A DNA stretch of 7,535 nucleotides from Veillonellaceae bacterium UBA5809. GTDB taxonomy: Bacteria > Bacillota > Negativicutes > Veillonellales > Dialisteraceae. Numbering within the stretch: position 1 is the stretch's first letter; each line of letters opens with the position of its first letter. Shown here in pieces: positions 1 through 6,536 of this stretch. A program made the translations under genes and the position numbers. The notes under the pieces were generated by a model. It ran no database searches. It had not been told where the DNA came from and saw only the letters and a list, made by a program, of their open reading frames with translations. Location of the stretch: contig DIDD01000112.1 in NCBI GenBank assembly GCA_002417965.1, forward strand, positions 1 through 7,535. Reading direction: 5' to 3'.

Positions 1-75
1 GAAGATCCAGAAGGTGAAGAAACAGCCAGAAAAGAAGCGCAGGAACTTTTAAACGGACTGAAGCACAGACAGTAA
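1..75 (+). CDS. 3' end of an unidentified gene (partial)
   Basis: An open frame runs from the first base to a TAA stop at 73-75 and gives 24 residues, rich in Glu, Lys and Arg and ending in Lys-His-Arg-Gln. The charged, helix-favouring tail matches no family I can name. No promoter or terminator is visible in the 40 bp before the binding-protein gene, so this gene may be co-transcribed with the two transport genes downstream. That is inference from spacing alone. The frame could be a chance opening at the window edge, but the lack of stops and the plausible codon use favour a real gene end. Confidence 0.5.
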   Translation, partial: EDPEGEETARKEAQELLNGLKHRQ

Positions 76-115
76 ATCCATATACAGCGGGAAGAACAGG
101 AAGAAGGGAAACGGA

Positions 116-973
116 ATGATAAAACAGAAGGGAAAGATCATGCTTTTGGCTCTGGTGGGCGCTCTTTTGGCGGTAACTGCCGGATGCGGAAAAACACAGC
201 AGGCAGCATCCGAACCGGCGGGGGACGGTTCACAGAAAGTGAAAGTGGCTTATGTGACATATTATGTTCCCTATGACTACCAAAACAGCCAGGGAAAAGC
301 TGACGGCATGGAAGTCGCTGTGATAAAAGAAGTAGCCAAAAGAAATCCTTCATGGGACATACAGATGATTCCCACCTCAGACGAAGATCTTTTAGTCGGT
401 CTCGAGGCAGGAAAATATGATATTGGAATTAAAGGAATATGGAAAACGCCGGAAAGAGAAAAGAAATTCCTGTTTCCGGAGCATTACTCAGCGGCTTCAG
501 TGGTGGGACTGGTTTTCCGTACAGAAGACAGCGGGAAAATTCACAGCCTTGAAGACTTTGGAAAAACAGGAGGGCGGCTGGTTCCCATTTCACCCCAGAG
601 TGCCCAGTATACAGTCATTTCAGATTTTAATAAGAACCACCCTGAAGAGCAGATCCAACTGAATGCGGCGGATACATTTCAGTCAAATGATGCCTACACA
701 TGGATTCTCGAGGGAAGATATGACGGATATTTTGACCTTGAAAAACTATTTCAGGAAAATGTTACCTCGGAAAAGGGGCCTTATCATCCCTTTGCCGACA
801 GACTGTCATTTGTCCGTTACCGGGCCATTCCCACATACCCGATGTTCTATAAAAAAAGACAGGATCTGGTCCGTGATTATGACCGGGCTTTGTCGCAGAT
901 GATGAGTGACGGTACCTACCGGAAACTTGAACAAACCTATTTCGGAGAGGATATTACCCGTCTGGTTCAATGA
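116..973 (+). CDS. Extracellular solute-binding lipoprotein, family 3 (amino-acid type)
   Basis: A 285-residue protein that should bind a small solute, probably an amino acid, outside the inner membrane and hand it to a transporter. Residues 1-23 form a lipoprotein signal: a basic start, a hydrophobic run at 9-20, then Thr-Ala-Gly-Cys with Cys24 as the lipidated residue. A Gln/Ala/Ser-rich linker reaches residue 40, and a bilobed SBP_bac_3 fold follows from about 42 to 277. The family signature Thr-Pro-Glu-Arg is at 111-114; Arg114 corresponds to the arginine that holds the ligand carboxylate in known members. Asp203 and Asp207 lie where the amino-group ligand is expected. A GAAGGG ribosome-binding site lies about 7 bases before the ATG at 116; a second ATG at 140 would still leave a usable signal. 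The next gene is a secondary permease, not ABC components, so the usual ABC assignment is uncertain. The family call is secure; the substrate is not. Confidence 0.9.
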   Translation: MIKQKGKIMLLALVGALLAVTAGCGKTQQAASEPAGDGSQKVKVAYVTYYVPYDYQNSQGKADGMEVAVIKEVAKRNPSWDIQMIPTSDEDLLVGLEAGKYDIGIKGIWKTPEREKKFLFPEHYSAASVVGLVFRTEDSGKIHSLEDFGKTGGRLVPISPQSAQYTVISDFNKNHPEEQIQLNAADTFQSNDAYTWILEGRYDGYFDLEKLFQENVTSEKGPYHPFADRLSFVRYRAIPTYPMFYKKRQDLVRDYDRALSQMMSDGTYRKLEQTYFGEDITRLVQ

Positions 974-989
974 CAGGTAAAAGAAATTT

Positions 990-2114
990 ATGAACCAACT
1001 GAAATTTTCCCATATTATGCAGCAGGCTGATCTGCTGGCAGCGTTACTGTTTGCCTGCATGGCCTATGCCGCAGCGGGCAGACAGGCATCCCTATGGGAC
1101 TCCATAGAATGGACAGTACTCATGCAGCTCCTTTCCCTGATGCTGATTCTGTCGGGGCTGCGGAGGAACGGTATTTTTTCGGTTTTCTGCGCATTCTTTC
1201 TGAGCCGATGCACCCGTATGAGGGAGGTTGCGTTTTTCTTTGTAAATGCCTGCTTTTTTCTCTCCATGGCAGTGACAAATGATGCGGCCCTTCTTATGAT
1301 AGTGCCGGAAACTATATCAGTATGTTTCCGGTATGGGAATGCCCGGGCGATGATGCAGATCCTGATTTTAGAGACAGCGGCGGCTAATCTGGGAAGTATG
1401 GCGACACCCTTTGGCAACCCGCAGAATTTATTCCTGTATAACAGATATGCTTTGAATCCGTCTTCTTTTTTTGAGATAACACTGCCTCTGACAGTCCTGG
1501 GAGGTATTTTGACCATGATTTCTTTATACTGGATTCATAATGACCCGGTACGGAGCCAGCCGGTCTTGGAATCGAGACCATTTCTGACAGGGCAGAATTT
1601 TGTCTGGCTGCTTCTCCTGGCAGGAGCCATGGCCTCTGTATTCAGAATCATTCCTGCCGCGTTCTTTTTTCCGGTTTGTCTGGCAGCTGTATGTATAATC
1701 AATATCTGTCTTTTTAAAGAAACCGATTATAAACTTCTCCTGCTGTTCCTGCTTCTTTTTTCCGCCGTGGGAAATATGGAAAAAATACCGGGCTTCAGAG
1801 AATGGGCGGCACAGCTTCTTCATGGATCGGAATTAGGTACAGCCATACTGATCAGCCAAGTGGTTAGCAATGTGCCGGCAGCAGTCCTTCTGTCAGCCTA
1901 TACGGAAAAGAGTGCGGCGCTGGTAGCCGGGACCAATATAGGCGGGCTGGGAACAATCATTGCTTCCATGGCAAGCCTCATTTCGTTCCGGTTTTATGCA
2001 TCTCTTTCAGGAGCGCAGCGGATCCGGTATTTATGGAATTTTACAAAGATCAATGCTTTTTTTATGGCAGTGCTTTATCCGGCAGCTGTGCTGTGGATTT
2101 ATTTCTTATCATAA
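990..2114 (+). CDS. SLC13/CitMHS-type permease (ion-transporter superfamily)
   Basis: A 374-residue, very hydrophobic protein with roughly ten membrane segments, expected to move an anion or carboxylate across the inner membrane using an ion gradient. Two internally repeated halves are recognisable. The first half has Val-Thr-Asn-Asp-Ala-Ala-Leu near 95-101 and Ala-Asn-Leu-Gly-Ser...Gly-Asn-Pro-Gln-Asn at 132-146. The second has Ser-Gln-Val-Val-Ser-Asn-Val-Pro at 289-296 and Gly-Thr-Asn-Ile-Gly-Gly at 314-319. These are the re-entrant, substrate-binding hairpin motifs of the ArsB/NhaD/citrate-transporter group. It is shorter than many relatives (about 420-450 residues). The start lies 16 bp after the binding-protein stop with only a weak AGG upstream, which suggests translation coupled to the preceding gene. 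A terminator begins at the base after its stop codon. Family confidence is high; substrate (dicarboxylate, arsenite, Na+/H+, amino acid) cannot be read from sequence. Confidence 0.88.
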   Translation: MNQLKFSHIMQQADLLAALLFACMAYAAAGRQASLWDSIEWTVLMQLLSLMLILSGLRRNGIFSVFCAFFLSRCTRMREVAFFFVNACFFLSMAVTNDAALLMIVPETISVCFRYGNARAMMQILILETAAANLGSMATPFGNPQNLFLYNRYALNPSSFFEITLPLTVLGGILTMISLYWIHNDPVRSQPVLESRPFLTGQNFVWLLLLAGAMASVFRIIPAAFFFPVCLAAVCIINICLFKETDYKLLLLFLLLFSAVGNMEKIPGFREWAAQLLHGSELGTAILISQVVSNVPAAVLLSAYTEKSAALVAGTNIGGLGTIIASMASLISFRFYASLSGAQRIRYLWNFTKINAFFMAVLYPAAVLWIYFLS

Positions 2115-2161
2115 AAGGAGCAGCAAAAAACAGGGATAAACCCTGTTTTTTGCTGCTCCTT
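2115..2161. terminator. Bidirectional intrinsic terminator, 21-bp perfect stem
   Basis: The two arms, 2115-2135 and 2141-2161, pair over 21 bp without mismatch around a five-base loop (ATAAA). Inside the stem is a compact core, CAGGG/CCCTG, with A6 before it and T6 after it, so each strand shows a GC hairpin followed by six Ts. It can therefore stop transcription of the permease from the left and of the ompA-like gene from the right. It begins immediately after the permease stop codon. Confidence 0.92.
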
Positions 2162-2193
2162 AAAGTTTTCAAAAGTGAATGATTTTGAATAGC

Positions 2194-3240
2194 TTATTTT
2201 ACAATATATACATCGACACGGCGGTTGTCGGCACGGCCTTCTTCGGTATTATTGGTGGAAGCCGGATCATTTTCACCGCGGAATGCAGTCACTAACTGAG
2301 AAGCAGAGACACCGTGATTCACAGCATAATTTTTGACATTATTAACACGGCGCTGTGACAGATCCTGATTATAGGCACTGTTGCCCTGTGAATCAGTATT
2401 CCCTACCAGCTTGAACGTATTATTCGGATTGTCCTTGGCAGTGCTCACGAACTGGTCAAGATTGGCCTGTTCAGACGCCTTCGGGGTATCCACATCTGTA
2501 TCAAAATGAATGCTGTTTACATAATAATCCTTATATTCATGAGTTTCTGCAGCCGGAGCCGGGGCCGCCTCATAAACAGGGGCTGGTGTGGGAGCCGGAG
2601 CCGGTTCATAAGAACGGCTTTCTGTGCTTCCGCCGAACCGGTAAGATACGCCTGCAATAAATCCCTTATAAGAAATATTGTCATTGTTGGTCAGCTTGGT
2701 ATTGAGATAACGGTAACCTGCATTTACGTCCAAATCCTGTGTGATGCTGTATCCCAGTCCGGCTTCCCACAGAGAAGTCTTCTGGGTGCCGAGGGCAGCC
2801 TTGCCGTATACATCGAGCTTGTCAGTCAGATTTGCCTTGGCAATAACACCGATCTGAGCGACATTATTCGTTTTGGATCCAAAATAATTGCCATCCAGGG
2901 AGTTATGAATCCGGTTCCAGCCGGCATAAACGGCCAGATTCTGATCCAGAGAATAAATGGCATTGACTTCCTGGGAATTGCTGTCCAGAGACGGTGATTT
3001 TGTCTTCAGCCCATAATAATTGTACTGCACGCCCCAACGGTCGCTCAGCCCGTAGGTGAGTCCGCCGTTGAAGTTCCACTTATCATCAGTGGATCCCCGG
3101 TTGGTGGAAGCTTTGACATTGCTGGCAGCCAGATCAATCTGGGTCTGCCCTTCTTCAAATGTGGTCTGCGGAGCGGCCCACGCCGATCCGGCGGTACCCA
3201 ATGCAGCTATGGCTGCCAGTACCAATAATTTTTTCTTCAT
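2194..3240 (-). CDS. OmpA-family outer-membrane protein, peptidoglycan-binding
   Basis: A 348-residue protein anchoring the outer membrane to the cell wall. From the ATG at 3240, residues 1-22 are a Sec signal peptide (Lys-Lys-Lys, hydrophobic core, Ala-Trp-Ala cleavage site). Residues about 27-203 alternate polar and aromatic/hydrophobic positions and contain several short strands ending in Tyr-Arg-Phe-Gly, as in an eight-stranded barrel. A Pro/Ala-rich hinge lies at 212-231. An OmpA C-terminal domain fills about 238-348, with Asp283 in Gly-Asn-Thr-Asp and Arg298 fifteen residues later, the pair that holds diaminopimelate in characterised OmpA proteins, and the Glu-Gly-Arg-Ala-Asp-Asn-Arg-Arg signature near the end. 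Gly-Asn-Thr-Asp replaces the common Gly-His-Thr-Asp. The start is ambiguous: in-frame GTG codons at 3249 and 3243 also precede the ATG, and the AGAGG at 3262-3266 is 12 bases from the first GTG but 21 from the ATG. The signal peptide works with any of them. Confidence 0.92.
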   Translation of the reverse strand: MKKKLLVLAAIAALGTAGSAWAAPQTTFEEGQTQIDLAASNVKASTNRGSTDDKWNFNGGLTYGLSDRWGVQYNYYGLKTKSPSLDSNSQEVNAIYSLDQNLAVYAGWNRIHNSLDGNYFGSKTNNVAQIGVIAKANLTDKLDVYGKAALGTQKTSLWEAGLGYSITQDLDVNAGYRYLNTKLTNNDNISYKGFIAGVSYRFGGSTESRSYEPAPAPTPAPVYEAAPAPAAETHEYKDYYVNSIHFDTDVDTPKASEQANLDQFVSTAKDNPNNTFKLVGNTDSQGNSAYNQDLSQRRVNNVKNYAVNHGVSASQLVTAFRGENDPASTNNTEEGRADNRRVDVYIVK

Positions 3241-3287
3241 CACAATCACTCGCTTTCTTTTCCTCTACTAATCCAATATCTATGAAT

Positions 3288-3296
3288 ATTATAACA
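3288..3296 (-). promoter_or_regulatory. Extended -10 promoter of the ompA-like gene
   Basis: Read on the minus strand this is TGTTATAAT, a perfect TATAAT with the TGn extension that can compensate for a poor -35. No good -35 hexamer is found 16-18 bp upstream. The predicted transcription start would leave a leader of about 40 bases before the ATG at 3240. Confidence 0.65.
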
Positions 3297-3513
3297 TGCA
3301 GAAATTTTTAGATGCATAATGATTCCGAAAAGAGATAAAAAAAACAGAAGAGGGAAAATTACAAATTTATATCTTACCGGCAGGGTGTTGTTTGGTTTAT
3401 TGCATTTAGTATATAAATCCGTTGGAAAAAGTTTGGAAAGCATCTATTTCTGATAAAACTTCCTCTTTGAAATATCATGGAAAAGCCGTTTTTTTACGGA
3501 AAAGAGAGAATAG

Positions 3514-3542
3514 CAGACAATAGCGGCGGTTTATGCTATAAT
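3514..3542 (+). promoter_or_regulatory. Promoter of typA, extended -10
   Basis: A -35-like CAGACA (3514-3519, four of six matches to TTGACA) is followed by a 17-bp spacer and TATAAT at 3537-3542. TGC directly before the -10 makes it an extended -10 element. Transcription would start near 3549 and give a leader of about 42 bases to the typA start at 3591. Confidence 0.75.
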
Positions 3543-3590
3543 AAATAATGCATTTGTTTGTTTACTATCCAATAAAGCAGGGGGAAAAGA

Positions 3591-5402
3591 ATGATCAGAG
3601 AAGACATTCGGAATATAGCCATTATTGCACATGTCGACCATGGCAAAACAACACTGGTTGATGCGATGCTGAAGCAGAGTCATATATTTCGTGAAAATCA
3701 GAAGGTAGAAGAAAGGGTTATGGATTCCAACCCTATTGAAAGAGAAAGAGGAATCACCATACTGGCCAAAAATACGTCCATTATGCATGATGGAGTCAAA
3801 ATCAATATTGTTGACACACCAGGGCATGCTGATTTCAGCGGTGAAGTAGAACGTATTTTAAATATGGTAGACGGTGTGCTGCTGCTGGTGGATGCCCATG
3901 AGGGACCTATGCCGCAGACTAAATATGTACTGCGCAAAGCCTTGGAACAGAACCTGAAGCCCATTGTGGTAATCAACAAAATAGACCGTCCGGATGAGAG
4001 AATCTCTGAAGTTGAGGGCGAAATCCTGGATCTGTTTGTGGAATTGAATGCATCGGATGAACAATTGGACTTCCCGTTGATATATACATCTGCCCGGGCA
4101 GGTATTGCTAAATATCATATGAATGATGACAGTCATGATTTGACGCCGCTTTTTGAAACCATTTTGAAAAGCTGCCCGGCGCCTGAAGGAGATGCAGAAG
4201 CACCCCTTCAGATCATGGTGACCACTCTGGATCATGATGACTATCTCGGTAAAATTGCCATTGGAAGAATTGTCCGCGGTTTTGTGCGGAGCGGGCAGCA
4301 GGTAGGCATTATGGATGGGGAAGACTTCCGAATTGACCGCATTGGGAAACTCTTCACATGGCAGGGAATGAAACGTGTTGAAACCAATGATGCCAAGTTC
4401 GGTGATATTATCGCACTGGCAGGGTTTAAAAATATCAATATCGGGGAAACAGTGACAGATCCGGAGCATCCGGAGGCGCTGCCATCCATTAAGATCGATG
4501 AACCCACACTGTCCATGGTATTTCACGTTAATAAAAGTCCCTTTGCAGGACGGGAAGGCGACTTTGTTACCAGCCGGCATCTCCGTGCACGTCTTTTGAA
4601 AGAAGTGGAAACCAATGTGGCTCTCCGTGTGGAGAATATGGATGGAGCAGATTCTTTCCTTGTATCAGGAAGAGGCGAGCTTCATCTGTCGGTTCTTATT
4701 GAAATGATGCGCAGAGAGGGATTTGAACTTGAAGTTTCCAAACCCCAGGTTATTTATAAGACCATCCATGGAGAAAAATGCGAACCTATGGAAAGACTGA
4801 CCGTAGAAGTTCCTCAGGAATATATGGGAGCTGTTATGGAAGGTCTGGGACCGCGCCGTGCAGAAATGATTTCCATGGATGAACTGGCAGGATATATGAA
4901 AATGGAATTTTCTGTTCCGGCCCGCGGACTGCTGGGATTCAGAAATGAGCTTCTGACCACGACAAAAGGAACGGGCATCATGTATCATGTATTCCAGGGA
5001 TATACACCTTATAAGGGCGAAATCCCGGGACGTACACGGGGATCCTTAGTGGCCTTTGAACCGGGCATTACGACAGCCTACGGACTGAACAGTGTTCTTG
5101 AAAGAGGCGAACTGTTCGTGGGACCGGGAGTAGAAGTTTATGAAGGCATGATTATCGGAGAAAACAGCCGCGAGAATGATATGGATGTCAATCCATGCAA
5201 GAAAAAACATCTGACCAATACCCGTGCATCTTCATCGGATGATGCCATACGTCTTCCTCCGTGCCGTCTGTTTACGCTGGAATCAGCTTTGGAATGGATT
5301 AATGATGACGAACTGGTTGAAGTGACGCCGAAGAGCATCCGTATGCGGAAAATGGTGATCAGCCGTCAGTCCCGCTACAAAAATGCCAAGAAAAAATCCT
5401 GA
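3591..5402 (+). CDS. typA: Ribosome-associated GTPase TypA/BipA
   Basis: A 603-residue translational GTPase of the elongation-factor G superfamily that acts on ribosomes, with known roles in ribosome assembly and stress or cold adaptation. All five GTPase motifs are intact: Ala-His-Val-Asp-His-Gly-Lys-Thr-Thr at 13-21, Arg-Gly-Ile-Thr-Ile at 53-57, Asp-Thr-Pro-Gly-His at 75-79, Asn-Lys-Ile-Asp at 129-132 and Ser-Ala-Arg at 167-169. A beta-barrel domain II (about 205-300) and EF-G-like alpha/beta domains follow, then the TypA-specific C-terminal domain with Tyr-Glu-Gly-Met-Ile-Ile-Gly-Glu and the Thr-Pro-Lys-Ser-Ile-Arg signature at 579-584. Length is normal for the family and there is no IF2- or LepA-type tail. 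The start is fixed by an AGGGGG ribosome-binding site six bases upstream. A yihY-type gene follows after 59 bp with no terminator between, so read-through into it is likely. Confidence 0.98.
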   Translation: MIREDIRNIAIIAHVDHGKTTLVDAMLKQSHIFRENQKVEERVMDSNPIERERGITILAKNTSIMHDGVKINIVDTPGHADFSGEVERILNMVDGVLLLVDAHEGPMPQTKYVLRKALEQNLKPIVVINKIDRPDERISEVEGEILDLFVELNASDEQLDFPLIYTSARAGIAKYHMNDDSHDLTPLFETILKSCPAPEGDAEAPLQIMVTTLDHDDYLGKIAIGRIVRGFVRSGQQVGIMDGEDFRIDRIGKLFTWQGMKRVETNDAKFGDIIALAGFKNINIGETVTDPEHPEALPSIKIDEPTLSMVFHVNKSPFAGREGDFVTSRHLRARLLKEVETNVALRVENMDGADSFLVSGRGELHLSVLIEMMRREGFELEVSKPQVIYKTIHGEKCEPMERLTVEVPQEYMGAVMEGLGPRRAEMISMDELAGYMKMEFSVPARGLLGFRNELLTTTKGTGIMYHVFQGYTPYKGEIPGRTRGSLVAFEPGITTAYGLNSVLERGELFVGPGVEVYEGMIIGENSRENDMDVNPCKKKHLTNTRASSSDDAIRLPPCRLFTLESALEWINDDELVEVTPKSIRMRKMVISRQSRYKNAKKKS

Positions 5403-5413
5403 TTTTATGAGTC

Positions 5414-5450
5414 ATAAAGAGAAGAGCAGTTCTCTTTATACTGTCTCTTC
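5414..5450 (+). other. Alternative hairpins in the typA-yihY spacer
   Basis: Two mutually exclusive stems can be drawn. The first pairs 5414-5423 with 5430-5439 over ten bases around a six-base loop. The second pairs 5421-5429 with 5441-5450 over nine base pairs with one bulged T, and ends one base before the GGAG ribosome-binding site of the next gene at 5452-5455. Neither is followed by a T-run, so this is not an intrinsic terminator. A role in mRNA processing or translation control of the downstream gene is conjecture. Confidence 0.35.
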
Positions 5451-5461
5451 CGGAGCGTATC

Positions 5462-6367
5462 ATGGATAAAAAACGGGTAAGGAGAAGAATTTTCTTTTAC
5501 ATTAGAAGAGTGGGGGAACGGTTTCTTCAGGATGATGTGGGGGCTATGGCGGCAGAAACCACATATTACCTCATACTGGGACTGATTCCGTTTCTCATAT
5601 TTCTTATTAACAGTGTCCTTTTCTTTGCAGCGCCCCAGGTGCCCCAGATACTGCATCTTCTGCAGTATCTGCCCAAGGATCTGGCAAGTGCTATGGAGAC
5701 AAATGTCTACCGGATTATTGAAGGGCGCAGTTCTGCACTTCTTGTGATGGGGCTGATTGTGGCATTATGGTCTGCATCGCAGGGAGTTGATGTGCTGATA
5801 CGGGCTGCTGACAAAGCTTTTTCCACAGATCGTAATATTCAGACATGGATCTGGGTAAAATGCAAATCTCTTCTCTTTACCATGCTGTTGGCATTTACCA
5901 TGGCATTATCACTGGGCATGGTGGTGTTTGCCAATGCTGTTGTGTATGCATTGAATTATTACTTTGCCCTGCCTCCGGTATTTTTGGGGACATGGACGCT
6001 TTTGAAATATGTAATCCCTTTTACCAATACTGTGATTACACTGGCGGTTTTTTACAGGTATGCACCGAAATTTCTTCCCCATCAGGGAAGAACCTCATGG
6101 GTACAGACCTTGTTGTCGGCTTTTACGGTGACGGTTCTTTGGATGATTCTGACGGCGGGATATGGGTACTATATGCTGAATATATCCAACATGGGGGTCA
6201 CTTATGGATCTCTGGTAGGTTTGATGGTCCTTTTCATCTGGTTCCATTTGTCAGCGGTGGTGATTATTCTGGGCAGTGAAATGATTGTGGCATGGGATGA
6301 AATGCGGTTCAATTTTGCGGTCAATGAACATAAAACCGCAGACCGCCGTTTTTTCTGGAATGAATAG
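5462..6367 (+). CDS. YihY/BrkB-family inner-membrane protein
   Basis: A 301-residue polytopic membrane protein with about six membrane segments (roughly 32-56, 91-105, 136-168, 178-198, 213-237 and 247-277), a basic N-terminus and a short charged C-terminal tail. Family landmarks are Ala-Ala-Glu-Thr-Thr-Tyr-Tyr followed by Gly-Leu-Ile-Pro at 30-43, Leu-Trp-Ser-Ala-Ser at 102-106, Tyr-Arg-Tyr-Ala-Pro near 198-202, and Tyr-Gly-Ser-Leu-Val-Gly leading to Leu-Gly-Ser-Glu at 248-273. The family was once annotated as ribonuclease BN or a virulence factor (BrkB); the nuclease label is known to be wrong, and its molecular function is not established. GGAG at 5452-5455 lies six bases before the ATG. 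It is probably co-transcribed with typA. The family call is strong, but no reaction or substrate should be assigned. Confidence 0.93.
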   Translation: MDKKRVRRRIFFYIRRVGERFLQDDVGAMAAETTYYLILGLIPFLIFLINSVLFFAAPQVPQILHLLQYLPKDLASAMETNVYRIIEGRSSALLVMGLIVALWSASQGVDVLIRAADKAFSTDRNIQTWIWVKCKSLLFTMLLAFTMALSLGMVVFANAVVYALNYYFALPPVFLGTWTLLKYVIPFTNTVITLAVFYRYAPKFLPHQGRTSWVQTLLSAFTVTVLWMILTAGYGYYMLNISNMGVTYGSLVGLMVLFIWFHLSAVVIILGSEMIVAWDEMRFNFAVNEHKTADRRFFWNE

Positions 6368-6402
6368 ACTGCTACAGGAATCCAGACGGAAAAAACAGAC
6401 AT

Positions 6403-6437
6403 AAAAAAGATGAGCCGGTTTATTCCTGTACTCATCT
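6403..6437 (-). terminator. Intrinsic terminator, minus strand (second downstream of the barrel gene)
   Basis: On the minus strand the arms at 6437-6431 and 6414-6408 pair over seven bases (AGATGAG/CTCATCT) around a 16-base loop. A run of six Ts (6408-6403) closes it. It lies behind the stronger hairpin at 6479-6517 for transcripts arriving from the small barrel gene, and so would act as a backup. On the plus strand no T-run directly follows. Confidence 0.55.
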
Positions 6438-6478
6438 CTTGAAATGGATTTTTCTTATTAGGATTGATAAATTAACAG

Positions 6479-6518
6479 AAAAGAGGCATCTTCCTCATTC
6501 AGGAAGATGCCTCTTTTT
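6479..6518. terminator. Bidirectional intrinsic terminator, 17-bp stem
   Basis: Arms 6479-6495 and 6501-6517 pair perfectly over 17 bp around a CATTC loop. On the plus strand the stem ends in five Ts (6514-6518), fitting termination of the typA-yihY transcript. On the minus strand it ends in a CTTTTCTG tract, fitting termination of the small outer-membrane gene. It sits between these convergent genes. Confidence 0.9.
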
Positions 6519-6536
6519 AACCATCCTGCAGCCTGA

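Larger units (their letters stand above)
3241..3590. other. Divergent intergenic region between ompA-like gene and typA
   Basis: This 350-bp AT-rich stretch separates two divergently transcribed genes. It holds the minus-strand promoter for the ompA-like gene near its left end and the typA promoter near its right end. The middle (about 3300-3510) contains A- and T-runs and a short CCGT/ACGG hairpin around T6 at 3486-3499, but no convincing gene. A weak plus-strand promoter-like pair, TTGTTT at 3388-3393 and TATAAA at 3412-3417 with an 18-bp spacer, is possible but unsupported. No RNA gene was recognised. Confidence 0.6.

Noticed and set aside
116..973. Calling the binding protein part of an ABC amino-acid transporter
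   Set aside because: The fold supports amino-acid-type binding, but no ABC permease or ATPase gene is in the window, and the adjacent carrier is of the secondary type.
1064..1516. 150-codon minus-strand open frame inside the permease gene
   Set aside because: It is antisense to conserved permease motifs and its Arg/Lys-rich translation matches nothing, as expected for the shadow of a hydrophobic protein.
2506..2997. 163-codon plus-strand open frame opposite the ompA-like gene
   Set aside because: It lies opposite the barrel and hinge of a well-supported gene, has no ribosome-binding site, and its Ile/Cys-rich translation looks like a shadow.
3388..3417. Second possible plus-strand promoter for typA (TTGTTT and TATAAA, 18-bp spacer)
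   Set aside because: AT-rich spacers produce such pairs often, and a much better extended -10 promoter lies closer to typA.
3246..3443. 65-codon minus-strand open frame in the divergent spacer
   Set aside because: It overlaps the ompA promoter, has no convincing ribosome-binding site, and its translation is AT-driven sequence with no recognisable domain.
3858..4580. 240-codon open frame on the minus strand inside typA
   Set aside because: It is entirely antisense to a highly conserved GTPase gene, its translation is rich in Cys, His and Phe with no recognisable domain, and no ribosome-binding site or promoter was seen.
5414..5439. Hairpin after typA as an intrinsic terminator
   Set aside because: The stem is AT-rich and is not followed by a T-run, so it would not be expected to stop transcription before the next gene.
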